DNA from: Bradyrhizobium sp. cir1
GTDB taxonomy: Bacteria; Pseudomonadota; Alphaproteobacteria; Rhizobiales; Xanthobacteraceae
Reading direction: 5' to 3'
NCBI RefSeq assembly: GCF_014198245.1
Contig: NZ_JACIHE010000003.1
Span: 124,001 to 188,000 of the forward strand
Length of the DNA: 64,000 nt
A program made the translations under genes and the position numbers. Below the pieces are notes generated by a model. That model was not told where the DNA came from. It was given only the letters and a program-made list of their open reading frames with translations, and ran no database searches. Shown piece after piece: positions 16,646 to 25,005 of the stretch. Within the stretch, counting starts at the first letter, position 1, and each line of letters starts with the position of its first letter.

Positions 16646-17056
16646 CTTGTCGACCTGTACGTTAGATCCCGCCGCGGCGATCCCCGCGAGCGCCCGGACC
16701 TAGCAACCCTCGATAAATCGCAAGTGATTGCCTTGAGCTTAATTCGCGGAAAATTGGCGCAAAAAACTTTGCAAGGCCCTGGTCTCGTAAATTTTCCATT
16801 GCTGCCGGGGCCCGTGGCCTTCCGGATCCCGCGCATCCACCAATTCGAAACCATGCGGAGGACGGTGAAACCCTGTGTTCACCATCCTCACCGAAGACGT
16901 CGTCAAATCGTCTAAAAAGCTCCGCGACGACACGGTGTCCGGCCGCGTGCCGCGCCGCCTTAGCACTCGTTTAAGGTCGCTCTGACACGGTGGCTCAACG
17001 ACAAGGAGGCGTTCCGGCGCGTCTTCTCAAGACGATTGAGCCGAAGCGCGAGACCC
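16646..17056. other. Intergenic region between divergent genes
   Basis: About 410 nt separate the DUF5330 gene from the sensor kinase. The stretch around 16740-16800 is AT-richer (AAATTGGCGCAAAAAACTTT then TCGTAAATTTTCC) and is the likely promoter zone, but no -35/-10 pair or palindrome stands out. Nothing coding was seen. Confidence 0.35.
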
Positions 17057-18898
17057 GTGACAGTTTTGAGTATCATCCGCGATTGTCTCGATGCGCTGCT
17101 GCATCCCTCCGCGCGTTACGATGCGCTGACGCGTGCGCGCCATCGTGCCTTCATGGCGCCGCGGCTGCTGGGCAGCCTGGCGGCGTTTGCCGCATTCCCT
17201 GTCTATCTCGCCATGCGTGGCGCGCCGAGCGCGGTCGAGGTCGCGGCCTTTGCCTGGCTGATCGCGCCCATCATGCTGTCCTGGTTCCTTTCGCGGACCG
17301 GCCGCTACGAGGGCGCGCATGTGCTGTCGTCGCTGGCGCTCTCCGGCCTGATCATGGCGGTCGCAATTACGACCGGCGGTATCGAATCATTCGCCGCGGT
17401 CTGGCTGGTGGTGGTTCCCCTCGAAGCTGCGCTGTCCGCCTCGCGCCGCGTCGCGGCCTTTGCCTCGCTGCTCGCGCTGTCCTGCGCCGGAATGCTGATC
17501 CTCATCAGCCAGCTCGGCTGGCTGCCGGTGGAGGAGCCGAGCGCCGCGCAGCGGGGCGTGCTGATGGCCTTCGGCGTTGCCTCGGCTACTCTCTATGCTG
17601 CGGGCCTTGCCTTCGGCGCGGAATCGCTTGCGCGCACCAGCGTCGCGCTGCTGTCGCGTGAGGAGGAGCGTTATCGCCTGCTCGCGCGCAACATGAGCGA
17701 CGTCATCTCCCGGCATCAGCGCAACGGCGCGGTGCAGTTCATCTCGCCGGCCGCCGAGGCCATGCTCGGCCTATCAGTCGCGCAACTGCACGGCCACGGC
17801 CTGTTCGACCGCGTCCATGTCGCCGACCGTCCGGCCTATCTCACCGCGTTGTCGGATGCGGCGCGCGGCGACGTGCGCAGCGTCGAGTTCCGGTTGCGGC
17901 GCGAGCCTGCCAGCTCGGAGCGCGGCCAGGTCGATTTCATCTGGGTCGAGATGCGCTGCCGGCCGCTCGACCAGGATCGGGGCCGCGATCCCACGCGTGA
18001 GGCCGAGGTCGTCGCCGTGATGCGCGACGTCACCGATCGCAAGCATTCCGAGCAGGCGCTCGATCAGGCCCGCAGCGCGGCGGAAGCCGCCGATGCCGCC
18101 AAGACGCGCTTCCTCGCCACCATGAGCCACGAGCTGCGCACGCCGCTCAATGCCATCATCGGCTTCTCCGAGATGATTGCGCAGGAGCAGACCCTGATGC
18201 TGGGCGCGGCCCAGCGCAAGGAATATGCCCAGCTCATCAACGATTCCGGCCAGCATCTGTTGTCGGTCGTCAACGGCATCCTCGACATGTCCAAGATGGA
18301 ATCGGGCAATTTCGAGATCGCATCGGAGCCGTTCGCGCCGCGTGCCTCGCTATTGCATTGCTGCAATCTGCTGGCGCTGAAGGCGCGGGAGAACGGCATC
18401 GACCTCGTCACCGACGCGCCGCAGGACCTGCCGGTGATGACCGGCGATCCGCGCGCGTTCAAGCAGATCGTGCTCAACCTCGTCGCCAACGCCATCAAGT
18501 TCACCGAGCGCGGCGGGCAAGTCTCCGTATCGGCCGCGGTGACCGGATCGCAGCTCACGCTGCGCATCAGCGACACCGGCGTCGGCATCGCGCCTGACGA
18601 TCTCAAGCGCATCGGTGCGCCGTTCTTCCAGGCCGGCAAGACCTATCAGCGCCGCCACGAAGGCACCGGCCTTGGGCTTTCGATCGTGAAGAGCCTGGTG
18701 GCGTTGCATCTCGGCGAATTGACGGTACAAAGCAGGCTCGGCGAGGGCACCGCCGTCACCGTCAAGCTGCCGCTCGTCTACACGCCGCCGCAAACCAAAC
18801 CTGCCGAGAACAAGATCGCGACCTTGACGCCGGTGCTGCGTCAGGAAACTCCGGAACAACTTCACGACCAACCCGCTCTGGTGAAGAAAAGTGCCTAA
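17057..18898 (+). CDS. PAS-domain membrane sensor histidine kinase
   Basis: A 613-residue sensor kinase. About six membrane helices occupy residues 30-185. A PAS domain (about 200-330) starts at YRLLARNMSDVISRH and ends at VVAVMRDVTDRKHSE, followed by HisKA with the H-box FLATMSHELRTPLNAIIGF. The HATPase has N-box LNLVANAIKFTE, G1 DTGVGIAPDD and G2 GTGLGLSIVKSL. All catalytic motifs are intact. No response regulator gene is adjacent, so its partner is unknown. The start is uncertain: I use the GTG giving VTVLSIIRD; a TTG at 17036 is in frame. The 3' end overlaps the next gene by 8 nt, so the two are coupled. Confidence 0.9.
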   Translation: MTVLSIIRDCLDALLHPSARYDALTRARHRAFMAPRLLGSLAAFAAFPVYLAMRGAPSAVEVAAFAWLIAPIMLSWFLSRTGRYEGAHVLSSLALSGLIMAVAITTGGIESFAAVWLVVVPLEAALSASRRVAAFASLLALSCAGMLILISQLGWLPVEEPSAAQRGVLMAFGVASATLYAAGLAFGAESLARTSVALLSREEERYRLLARNMSDVISRHQRNGAVQFISPAAEAMLGLSVAQLHGHGLFDRVHVADRPAYLTALSDAARGDVRSVEFRLRREPASSERGQVDFIWVEMRCRPLDQDRGRDPTREAEVVAVMRDVTDRKHSEQALDQARSAAEAADAAKTRFLATMSHELRTPLNAIIGFSEMIAQEQTLMLGAAQRKEYAQLINDSGQHLLSVVNGILDMSKMESGNFEIASEPFAPRASLLHCCNLLALKARENGIDLVTDAPQDLPVMTGDPRAFKQIVLNLVANAIKFTERGGQVSVSAAVTGSQLTLRISDTGVGIAPDDLKRIGAPFFQAGKTYQRRHEGTGLGLSIVKSLVALHLGELTVQSRLGEGTAVTVKLPLVYTPPQTKPAENKIATLTPVLRQETPEQLHDQPALVKKSA

Positions 18899-19610
18899 GA
18901 AGTCTGCCAACGACGACACCGCTCCGCGCCGCCGTGGCGCCAAGGGTGGAGCCAAGGCCGCGGTCATCGACATCGAGACCGAGCGCAATCTCGTGATGCG
19001 CGTGCTGTTGCACAGCCCCAAGGACACGATGGCCGGCCTCGTGGCCGTTGCCGCGATCGGTGCAATCGTCACCAATGCGCTGTTCCTGCAGACCGGCCGG
19101 CATCCGGCGCCGATGTTCGGCACCGTGATCAATCTTCCCGCGCCGTCCTCGGTGCCGCTGTCGAATCCCATGCCGCGTCCGCGTCCGGTCGGCGCCGATA
19201 CCTCGCCGCTCGAGCCGAAGGCGACGGAGTTTCGCGTCGAGCCCAAGCCGGCCGAGCGAGCCGCAGAGAAGCCGGTGGAGAAGCCGGTCGAGGCGACCGC
19301 ATCGACGCCGCGCGCGGGCAACGATCCCATGACCAATCTGGTCAAGGCGACGACCTCGACGCCGCCGTCCGCGATCCGTCCGCCGGCGCCGATCCCGCAG
19401 CAGAGCCCGGGCGCGCGCCGCATCGCCGGCGTGCAGCGTGCGCTGTCCGAATACGGCTATGGCAATCTGAAGATCACGGGCACGATGGGCGGCGAAACCC
19501 AGTCCGCGATCCAGAAATTCGAGCGCGAGCACAAGATGCCCGTCACCGGCCAGGTCTCCGACCGCCTGCTGCGCGAGCTCGCCGCCGCGATCGGCCATCC
19601 CGTCGAATGA
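18891..19610 (+). CDS. Peptidoglycan-binding domain membrane protein
   Basis: A 239-residue protein with a GTG start overlapping the kinase by 8 nt. A basic cytoplasmic tail (PKKSANDDTAPRRRGAKGG) precedes one membrane helix (AGLVAVAAIGAIVTNALFL, about 48-66). A proline-rich periplasmic linker is followed by a C-terminal PG_binding_1 domain: RIAGVQRALSEYGYGNLKIT, then GETQSAIQKFEREHKMPVTG. The domain is expected to bind peptidoglycan non-covalently. The coupling to the sensor kinase suggests a shared envelope-sensing job, which is inference. Confidence 0.88.
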   Translation: MPKKSANDDTAPRRRGAKGGAKAAVIDIETERNLVMRVLLHSPKDTMAGLVAVAAIGAIVTNALFLQTGRHPAPMFGTVINLPAPSSVPLSNPMPRPRPVGADTSPLEPKATEFRVEPKPAERAAEKPVEKPVEATASTPRAGNDPMTNLVKATTSTPPSAIRPPAPIPQQSPGARRIAGVQRALSEYGYGNLKITGTMGGETQSAIQKFEREHKMPVTGQVSDRLLRELAAAIGHPVE

Positions 19611-19668
19611 TTGTCACGCTCGTGCGCGAGGCTGGTGCTGATGGCGGCACTGGCCTATCGTGCTTCCC

Positions 19669-20013
19669 ATGCGTTTGAAATCCAACATATGGGTCGCGGC
19701 TTACCTGCGCCGCTGCCAGACCGAGGGCGTGTTCGGCGCGGTGCGCCGTCGCGGCGCCGAGGAGGCGGGTGCGGTGTTCGTCAAGGTGTCGCTGCTCGAC
19801 GGCAATGCGATGCTCTACGTGCCGGCGCCGCAAACCGTCTATGACGACGGCCGTCCCGTCGATCGCTTCTTCGTGCCGGTGGCGCCTCAGCCGCTGCCGG
19901 AGCACACGATCGAGGAGCGCCTGACCAAGGAGCTTCGCTTCGATTCCGATGCGTGGATCGTCGAGACCGAGGACCGCGCCGGGCGGCATTTCCTGGAATT
20001 GGCGAAGGCCTGA
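19669..20013 (+). CDS. DUF1491 family protein
   Basis: A 114-residue protein matching DUF1491: MRLKSNIWVAAYLRRCQTEG, VRRRGAEEAGAVFVKVSLLD, a middle PAPQTVYDDGRPVDRFFVPV and a C-terminal acidic stretch ending DAWIVETEDRAGRHFLE. It is a cytosolic family of alphaproteobacteria with no assigned role. I take the ATG giving MRLKSN; an in-frame TTG lies 9 nt upstream. It follows the peptidoglycan-binding gene by 58 nt and converges on the GNAT gene. Confidence 0.88.
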   Translation: MRLKSNIWVAAYLRRCQTEGVFGAVRRRGAEEAGAVFVKVSLLDGNAMLYVPAPQTVYDDGRPVDRFFVPVAPQPLPEHTIEERLTKELRFDSDAWIVETEDRAGRHFLELAKA

Positions 20014-20029
20014 CTGGCCCAATGGCCAA

Positions 20030-20512
20030 TTACCTTTCGGCGAGCTCCGTCAGCTTTGCGCCGGCGATGCGAAAGAACCGCTTTTCCGGCAGCGCCTGTC
20101 CTCCGAGCATTTCGTAGAACTGCTGCAGTCGCAGATCAGCCGCATCGACAGTCCAGTCGATGCGGTCGTGCCCCTCTTGCCGGGCTATTGCCGCAAGGCG
20201 CGCCATGAGCTTCTGCCCCAGTCCGCTGCTGCGTCGATCGCGACGCACGTAGAGCTCCTTCAGGAAGAAACCCGACGTCAAACCGGGGCCGGGATAGATC
20301 GCACTGAAGCACGCAAAGCCAGCGATCCCGCCGTTCTCGCAAGCCAGCAGAATTCGCGATCCTGTCGGCCTCGACCTCAGCCCGTCGATGATTAAGTCCC
20401 GCGCGGGACAGCGGGCGCGATAGTGGGCCTGCATCTCGATCATCGCATCCGCGACGTCATCGAAATCGGCTTCGGTGATCTCCCTGAAAGCCGTCGGCGC
20501 AATGTAGCCCAT
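20030..20512 (-). CDS. GNAT family N-acetyltransferase
   Basis: A 160-residue GNAT acetyltransferase. The acetyl-CoA-binding motif A is LKELYVRRDRRSSGLGQKLM (R-x2-G-x-G variant RSSGLG) at about residues 86-105, and motif B follows with DWTVDAADLRLQQFYEMLGG. The N-terminus IAPTAFREITEADFDDVADA is the usual beta1-alpha1 region. The substrate cannot be told. The 3' end converges on DUF1491 with a 16-nt gap. Confidence 0.88.
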   Translation of the reverse strand: MGYIAPTAFREITEADFDDVADAMIEMQAHYRARCPARDLIIDGLRSRPTGSRILLACENGGIAGFACFSAIYPGPGLTSGFFLKELYVRRDRRSSGLGQKLMARLAAIARQEGHDRIDWTVDAADLRLQQFYEMLGGQALPEKRFFRIAGAKLTELAER

Positions 20513-20628
20513 GGTCTATTGATCCGTCTGGTCGGTCGACATCCGGCCGCGTTTGTGGACGACGACGCTCCGCCTTTTGGACCAGCTTGCGGTACGTGTC
20601 GAGCCAGATCGAGGCGGCGCTGCGAAAT

Positions 20629-21606
20629 CTAGCGATCCGACGATCCGCCGGTGCCCGTCCGCACCGCAGGCGCGGAGCCGGGCTGTGCGCCCGGCCGCGT
20701 CTGGCTGGCGCCTGCGCGGGCGCGCTGGCGTTCACTGTCGTGCAGCGAAGGTTGGTACTTCGCTCGCGTGACCGCGAGCGTCGAGCCGCGCCAGGCCGCC
20801 AGCATCACCAGCGCCGAGCGGTCGTCGAGGCGGTCGTAGAGCCGCGACAGCCGGTACACCTCGTTCACGGAATTGCCGATCTCCGGCTTGAAGAACAAGA
20901 GGATGCGCTGGAAGTTCGGGCTCGGCATGTCGAGCGCGCGCGCGGCGACCGCGAGCGCTTCGCCGCCGGGATCGTCGACGATCTGGGCTGCGACGCGCGA
21001 GGGCAGGATCAGGCTGTCGCCGAGCTCGAGAGTGAAGTTGTCGACATCGCCGGCGATCGCCGCCATCTCCAGGATCTGGATGGCGCGCTTGGCGCGCACG
21101 GTCGGAATGCGCGGCGCCGCCTTCAGCGGCGTCTGCGCCAGATTGTGCAGGATCAGCGCACGCTCGGGCGCGCCGGCGCGGAAGAACATGTCGTGGATCT
21201 CGGCGGCGTCCTTCGGCTGCATCGCCATGTTCGCGGCCATGCGCTGCTCGGCCTCGGTCGGCGCGCGGGAAGGCGAGGGGGGCGGCGCGGGCGCGGGGAT
21301 TTCGCGCGCGAGCGGAATCCTGCGGCCTTCCTGGGCGGCGACCAGCCCGAGCTTCTGCAGCACCGGGACTGGCGTCTGCGGATAGATCGCGAGCTTCGCC
21401 TTGATGGCCGCGCGCGTCGCATCGTCGACCTGGTCGATCAGCCGCGTCGCAAGCTCGATGAACTGGCGCTGCTCGTCATCGCTGTGGACGCGCGTCTGGA
21501 CATAGAGGTCGGTCAGCACGCGCAGCAGCGTCGGCCGAACATCGACGCCTTCGCGACGGGAGAGGCTAATCAGCCCGTCGAATCCGGGAAACAGCGACTT
21601 GGTCAT
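20629..21606 (-). CDS. DUF2336 domain protein
   Basis: A 325-residue alpha-helical protein of the DUF2336 family, common in Bradyrhizobium and Rhodopseudomonas. It begins MTKSLFPGFDGLISLSRREG, has RPTLLRVLTDLYVQTRVHSD and the repeat-rich helical body FIELATRLIDQVDDATRAAI, with a proline-rich insert at about residues 98-115 (PAPAPPPSPSRAPT). The C-terminal 30 residues are low complexity. No membrane helix. Its function is unknown. Confidence 0.88.
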   Translation of the reverse strand: MTKSLFPGFDGLISLSRREGVDVRPTLLRVLTDLYVQTRVHSDDEQRQFIELATRLIDQVDDATRAAIKAKLAIYPQTPVPVLQKLGLVAAQEGRRIPLAREIPAPAPPPSPSRAPTEAEQRMAANMAMQPKDAAEIHDMFFRAGAPERALILHNLAQTPLKAAPRIPTVRAKRAIQILEMAAIAGDVDNFTLELGDSLILPSRVAAQIVDDPGGEALAVAARALDMPSPNFQRILLFFKPEIGNSVNEVYRLSRLYDRLDDRSALVMLAAWRGSTLAVTRAKYQPSLHDSERQRARAGASQTRPGAQPGSAPAVRTGTGGSSDR

Positions 21607-21861
21607 GGAGGCGTACGCAACTCGAAAGAAGATACTTGGCGCGAGCCTAGCGCAGGTTCCTTTAAAGCCTCGTTAAGGAAAACGAGGCGTGAAGCCGGTC
21701 CTTAAATTTGAGATCTTATCGTGCCGCAGCGGGACAGCGCGGCCGGGTCCGTGCGGTTACGGTCCGAACGGCATGTTTACACCCCGTTAACCATGAACTG
21801 ATCTTAATGATCGCCATGTTGCAGGGGCGTATTTGATCGCGCGGCAATTGAGAGAGCTGAC

Positions 21862-22050
21862 ATGGGGACCATCATCGAATTTCCGGCCGGTCGCCGGGTA
21901 GGCTCGTCGGGGGACGTCACACCGCATGCGGAGATGGGGATGATTCTGATCCTCCCGGTGATCCGCATCGAGCGCCAGAGTGACGAAACCAGCGGCGATC
22001 GCGGGCCGGAGCAGGGCACAGCGCCGGGGCGCCGTCGACGCCGTCGCTGA
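21862..22050 (+). CDS. Small conserved MGTIIEFP-type protein
   Basis: A 62-residue micro-protein beginning MGTIIEFPAGRRVGSSGDVT with a second hydrophobic stretch GMILILPVIRIER, ending in a run of arginines. I recall similar MGTIIEFP proteins being common in Bradyrhizobium; none has a known function. GAGAG sits 6 nt before the ATG. It precedes the lipoprotein gene by 16 nt and is likely in one operon. The arginine-rich end is odd and could reflect GC drift. Confidence 0.6.
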   Translation: MGTIIEFPAGRRVGSSGDVTPHAEMGMILILPVIRIERQSDETSGDRGPEQGTAPGRRRRRR

Positions 22051-22066
22051 GGTCTGGCTCTTTGCA

Positions 22067-22828
22067 ATGCCGGATCCCATCCGCCATATCCGGCCTTTCA
22101 TATCGGCCGCTTTTCTCGCGCTGCTCGGCGCAATGCTGGGCGCCTGCAGCGGCGGCGATTTCGGCCGCACCCGCGCTGACATGCGCAGCGACGATATGCA
22201 TCGCTGGTTAGGGGCCGAAGCGACCGGCAGCGTCGGCCTGGGGCCTTCGCAATTCCAGCTCACCGACGAGGAGCGCCAGCTGCGCGACCTCGCCTATCCC
22301 ATGATCGAGCCGCCGCTGTCGCGCCCGGCCTGGAAGAGCGTGTTCGGCGACTACAAGCCGCTGCCCTCGCCCTGGCGGCAGAAGATCGTGTTCGACCGCA
22401 CCATGTACGGCCGCACGCTGATCGACGAGCCGCACCGCTCGCATTCCTCGCGCTATGCGCAGCTGATCGAGGACGTCCGCAACGACATCACCCGCTTCGA
22501 ACCGTTCTTCGCCTCCGCGATCCGCGTCATCGATCTCGACAGGAAGCGCGACGCCAGCATGGCGCGCGTCTCCGCGCTCTCGCCGAGGGAGAGGGACGAT
22601 GCGGTCGCGCGCATGCAGGAGAACTCGCTGATCGTGCAGTGGGTGCAGCAGTGCCTCGAGCAGCGCGTCTCCTCCTACCGCTGGGCGCTGGAGCGCCTGG
22701 TGATCCAGGCGCCCGACGGCATGGCCGCCGATGCCGACCGCCTGATCGGAGAGCTCGCCGCCCAGACCGCCAACCCTCCGGTCATGAGCCAGCCGCCGTA
22801 CGGCCGTGCGGTCGTGGTGAAGGGTTAG
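22067..22828 (+). CDS. Putative lipoprotein, unknown function
   Basis: A 253-residue exported protein. The N-terminus RHIRPFISAAFLALLGAMLG then AC-SGGDF has a lipobox (LGAC, with the cysteine near residue 28), so it is probably a lipoprotein. The mature part has FQLTDEERQLRDLAYPMIEP, PWRQKIVFDRTMYGRTLIDE, and a helical C-terminal half (SLIVQWVQQCLEQRVSSYRW). I do not recognise the family. The ATG giving MPDPIRHIR is preferred; an upstream in-frame start at 21980 would overlap the micro-protein gene. Confidence 0.8.
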   Translation: MPDPIRHIRPFISAAFLALLGAMLGACSGGDFGRTRADMRSDDMHRWLGAEATGSVGLGPSQFQLTDEERQLRDLAYPMIEPPLSRPAWKSVFGDYKPLPSPWRQKIVFDRTMYGRTLIDEPHRSHSSRYAQLIEDVRNDITRFEPFFASAIRVIDLDRKRDASMARVSALSPRERDDAVARMQENSLIVQWVQQCLEQRVSSYRWALERLVIQAPDGMAADADRLIGELAAQTANPPVMSQPPYGRAVVVKG

Positions 22829-23380
22829 GCGCTTTGCGCGCAACGTGCCGGCCTGGAGGCCGATCGACTTTTCGCTGCTTCTGAAGCTTCCCAACAAAAT
22901 CCTCCAACGCATCGGCCAGCGGCACGGACGCGCGATAGGCGAGGCCGACCTCGCGCCTGACCTTGACCTCGATCTCGCGCACCGCGACGTCAGGATTGCC
23001 CTTCGCCACGCCTTCCGGGACGATGGCGATGCCGACACCGGCAGCCACGAGCGCCATCGCCCAGTCTTCCGATTGCGCGATCGCCGCGGTCTGGCGCCGC
23101 TGCGCATTGCGGCCGAAGAATGCGCTCTGTTCGCAATGGCAGCGGTCGATCAGGGGCACGTCGGCGAGGTCGGCAGCGCGGAGCTTCTCCTTCAGCGTCA
23201 GCGGATGCGACGGCGGCAGCGCCGCGACATAGCGCTCGCTCCACAGCGCCACGAAATGCTCGTCGGCGCGCAGCATGGTCTTCGCGATGATCCGCGCATC
23301 GGCGCGCTCGTCGCTGCCGACGAGGCGGAGGAGCATGCGCTGCTTCACCGTCCGCGCGATCGCCGCCGGTGATCTGCGCA
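22782..23380 (-). pseudogene. Truncated LysR-type regulator (effector domain only)
   Basis: The frame encodes only the C-terminal part of a LysR-type regulator: IIAKTMLRADEHFVALWSER, YVAALPPSHPLTLKEKLRAA, DVPLIDRCHCEQSAFFG and SEDWAMALVAAGVGIAIVPE, the last being the typical LysR GxGIxxxP stretch. The N-terminal winged helix-turn-helix and about 100 further residues are absent. The open frame continues upstream to 23636 but codes repeat-derived sequence, not LysR. It is therefore a 5'-truncated remnant with the break near 23380. It overlaps the lipoprotein gene's 3' end by 47 nt on the opposite strand. Confidence 0.8.
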
Positions 23381-23526
23381 GCGCCTGGAATTGTGGTGTG
23401 TCAGGGCCGTGCATGATGCGCGGGCGCGTGGTTCCAAACGAAGCGTAAAATTCTTTGTGAGCACCCGCTGGGATGGGTGCGTTGACAGCTCGGCCACCCG
23501 GTCTTCTACTCGGCCTGTCGGGGATG

Positions 23527-23622
23527 TGCGATCTCCCCGTGAGGCGACATGCCCAAGAATCGCGTCCTGATCTTGACCAAGGACGCCGCATGTCATCAGC
23601 CACCCCGATATCATCCAACGCA
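23527..23622. repeat. Dispersed repeat (type F), copy 1
   Basis: The first 46 nt (23527-23572) are identical to 36714-36759, and similarity continues through GCATGTCATC and TCATCCAACG to about 23622. It abuts the 5' truncation of the LysR remnant. The motif GCGATCTCCCCGTGAGGCGA is one I recall as repeated in Bradyrhizobium genomes. Confidence 0.75.
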
Positions 23623-23721
23623 TCATTTCGGCTCATCGGTCCGGCGCGGCGCGCCGGTCTTGTCGATGCGTAGCCTTGCGAAACGGACTTTCACCTGGGG
23701 CGGGGACACAGGAGAACGACC

Positions 23722-23955
23722 ATGCGCACACGGACAATCCTTCACGCTTTCCTCATTCTGGCGTTGATTGGCGGCGCGTCTGCCGCACGCGCGCTGACTG
23801 AGGAGGAGCTCGTCGCCAGGATCAAGGCGGCTGGCTACACGGAGGTCAGCGACATCAAGTCGACCGCGGAGGGGACGACCGCCAAGGCGATCAAGAACGG
23901 CAAACCGGTGCGGCTCGTTGTCGACAGCAGCGGCCAGATCAAGGAGCGGAACTGA
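23722..23955 (+). CDS. Small secreted PepSY-like protein
   Basis: A 77-residue exported protein. The N-terminal signal peptide (ILHAFLILALIGGASAARA, cut after about residue 24) is followed by a 50-residue PepSY-like unit: TEEELVARIKAAGYTEVSDI, EGTTAKAIKNGKPVRLVVDS, SGQIKERN. PepSY domains are thought to bind or inhibit peptidases or sense periplasmic stress. A strong Shine-Dalgarno (AGGAGAACG) precedes the ATG. It is 42 nt upstream of the DUF1259 gene and probably transcribed with it. Confidence 0.78.
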   Translation: MRTRTILHAFLILALIGGASAARALTEEELVARIKAAGYTEVSDIKSTAEGTTAKAIKNGKPVRLVVDSSGQIKERN

Positions 23956-23997
23956 GACCGCTCCGGAACCCGAATTCAAGCTCAAGGGAGCAGATCA

Positions 23998-24885
23998 ATG
24001 CGCAAGACAATCTCGGCGCTGATGGCCATCGGCGCCTGCTTCATCGCAACCGCCCGCGCGCAGGATGTCGACTGGCAGAAGGTCGATGACGCGCTCGGCC
24101 GCAAGCCGACTGTCACCGGCGACGTGCATCGCTACGGCTTTCCGCGCACCGATCTCACGGTGACGCTTGACGGCGTGACCATCAAGCCGGCGCTGGCGCT
24201 CGGCGGCTGGGTCGCGTTCAAGCCGGCCCATGGCGGCGCCATGACGATGGGCGATCTGGTGCTTCTCGAGCCCGAGATCAACCCGGTCATGCTGAAGATG
24301 ATCGCGAGCGGGCTGGAGATCACGGCCGTGCACAATCATCTGCTCGGTGCGAACCCGGCGACGTTCTACATGCACGTCGCCGGTCACGGCGATCCCGTCA
24401 GGATCGCAACGGCCCTCAAGGAGGCGCTCGCCGAAAGCAAGACACCGATGTCGGTGCCGGCTGCGGCGGCCCCGCCGCCCGCCGTCGATCTCGACACCGC
24501 GCAGCTCGACCAGATCATCGGCGTCAAGGGACAGGCCAATGGCGGCGTCTACCAGTTCAACGTTCCGCGCCGTGATCCCGTCACCGAGCAGGGAATGCAG
24601 CTGAGCCCCGTCGGGCCGCTGGGGGTTGCGACCGCCATCAACTTCCAGCCGACCGGCGCGGGCAAGGCGGCCATCACCGGCGACTTCGTGCTGACCGGCG
24701 ACGAGGTGAACCCCGTCATCAAGGCGCTGCGGTCGCACGGCATCGCCGTGACGGCGCTGCACAGCCACATGCTGGACGAACAGCCGCGCCTGTTCTTCAT
24801 GCACTTCTGGGCCAACGACGACGCGATCAAACTCGCCAATGGCTTGCGGGCCGCGCTCGACAAGACGGCGAGCACGAAGAGCTGA
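23998..24885 (+). CDS. DUF1259 (LppY/LpqO-like) exported protein with two repeats
   Basis: A 295-residue protein with a signal peptide (ISALMAIGACFIATARA, cut before about residue 22) and two copies of the DUF1259/LppY-LpqO domain. Copy 1 (about 25-145) has the landmark EPEINPVMLKMIASGLEITA and HNHLLGANPATFYMHVAGHG. Copy 2 (about 165-290) has TGDEVNPVIKALRSHGIAVT and HSHMLDEQPRLFFMHFWAND. The conserved HxH and H/D/E residues could bind metal, but no activity is established. Start supported by AGGGAG 8 nt upstream. Likely one operon with the PepSY-like gene. Confidence 0.88.
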   Translation: MRKTISALMAIGACFIATARAQDVDWQKVDDALGRKPTVTGDVHRYGFPRTDLTVTLDGVTIKPALALGGWVAFKPAHGGAMTMGDLVLLEPEINPVMLKMIASGLEITAVHNHLLGANPATFYMHVAGHGDPVRIATALKEALAESKTPMSVPAAAAPPPAVDLDTAQLDQIIGVKGQANGGVYQFNVPRRDPVTEQGMQLSPVGPLGVATAINFQPTGAGKAAITGDFVLTGDEVNPVIKALRSHGIAVTALHSHMLDEQPRLFFMHFWANDDAIKLANGLRAALDKTASTKS

Positions 24886-25005
24886 AACGGTGTCCGATCT
24901 GGATCGGTCTCCGATCGGGCCGTCGGCGCGAAATGCGTTCTTGCGTTCGCCCTTCGCCGTCACGGATCGGACGGTTGGGCGCGGCTCAAACCTGCCTAGC
25001 AGGTT

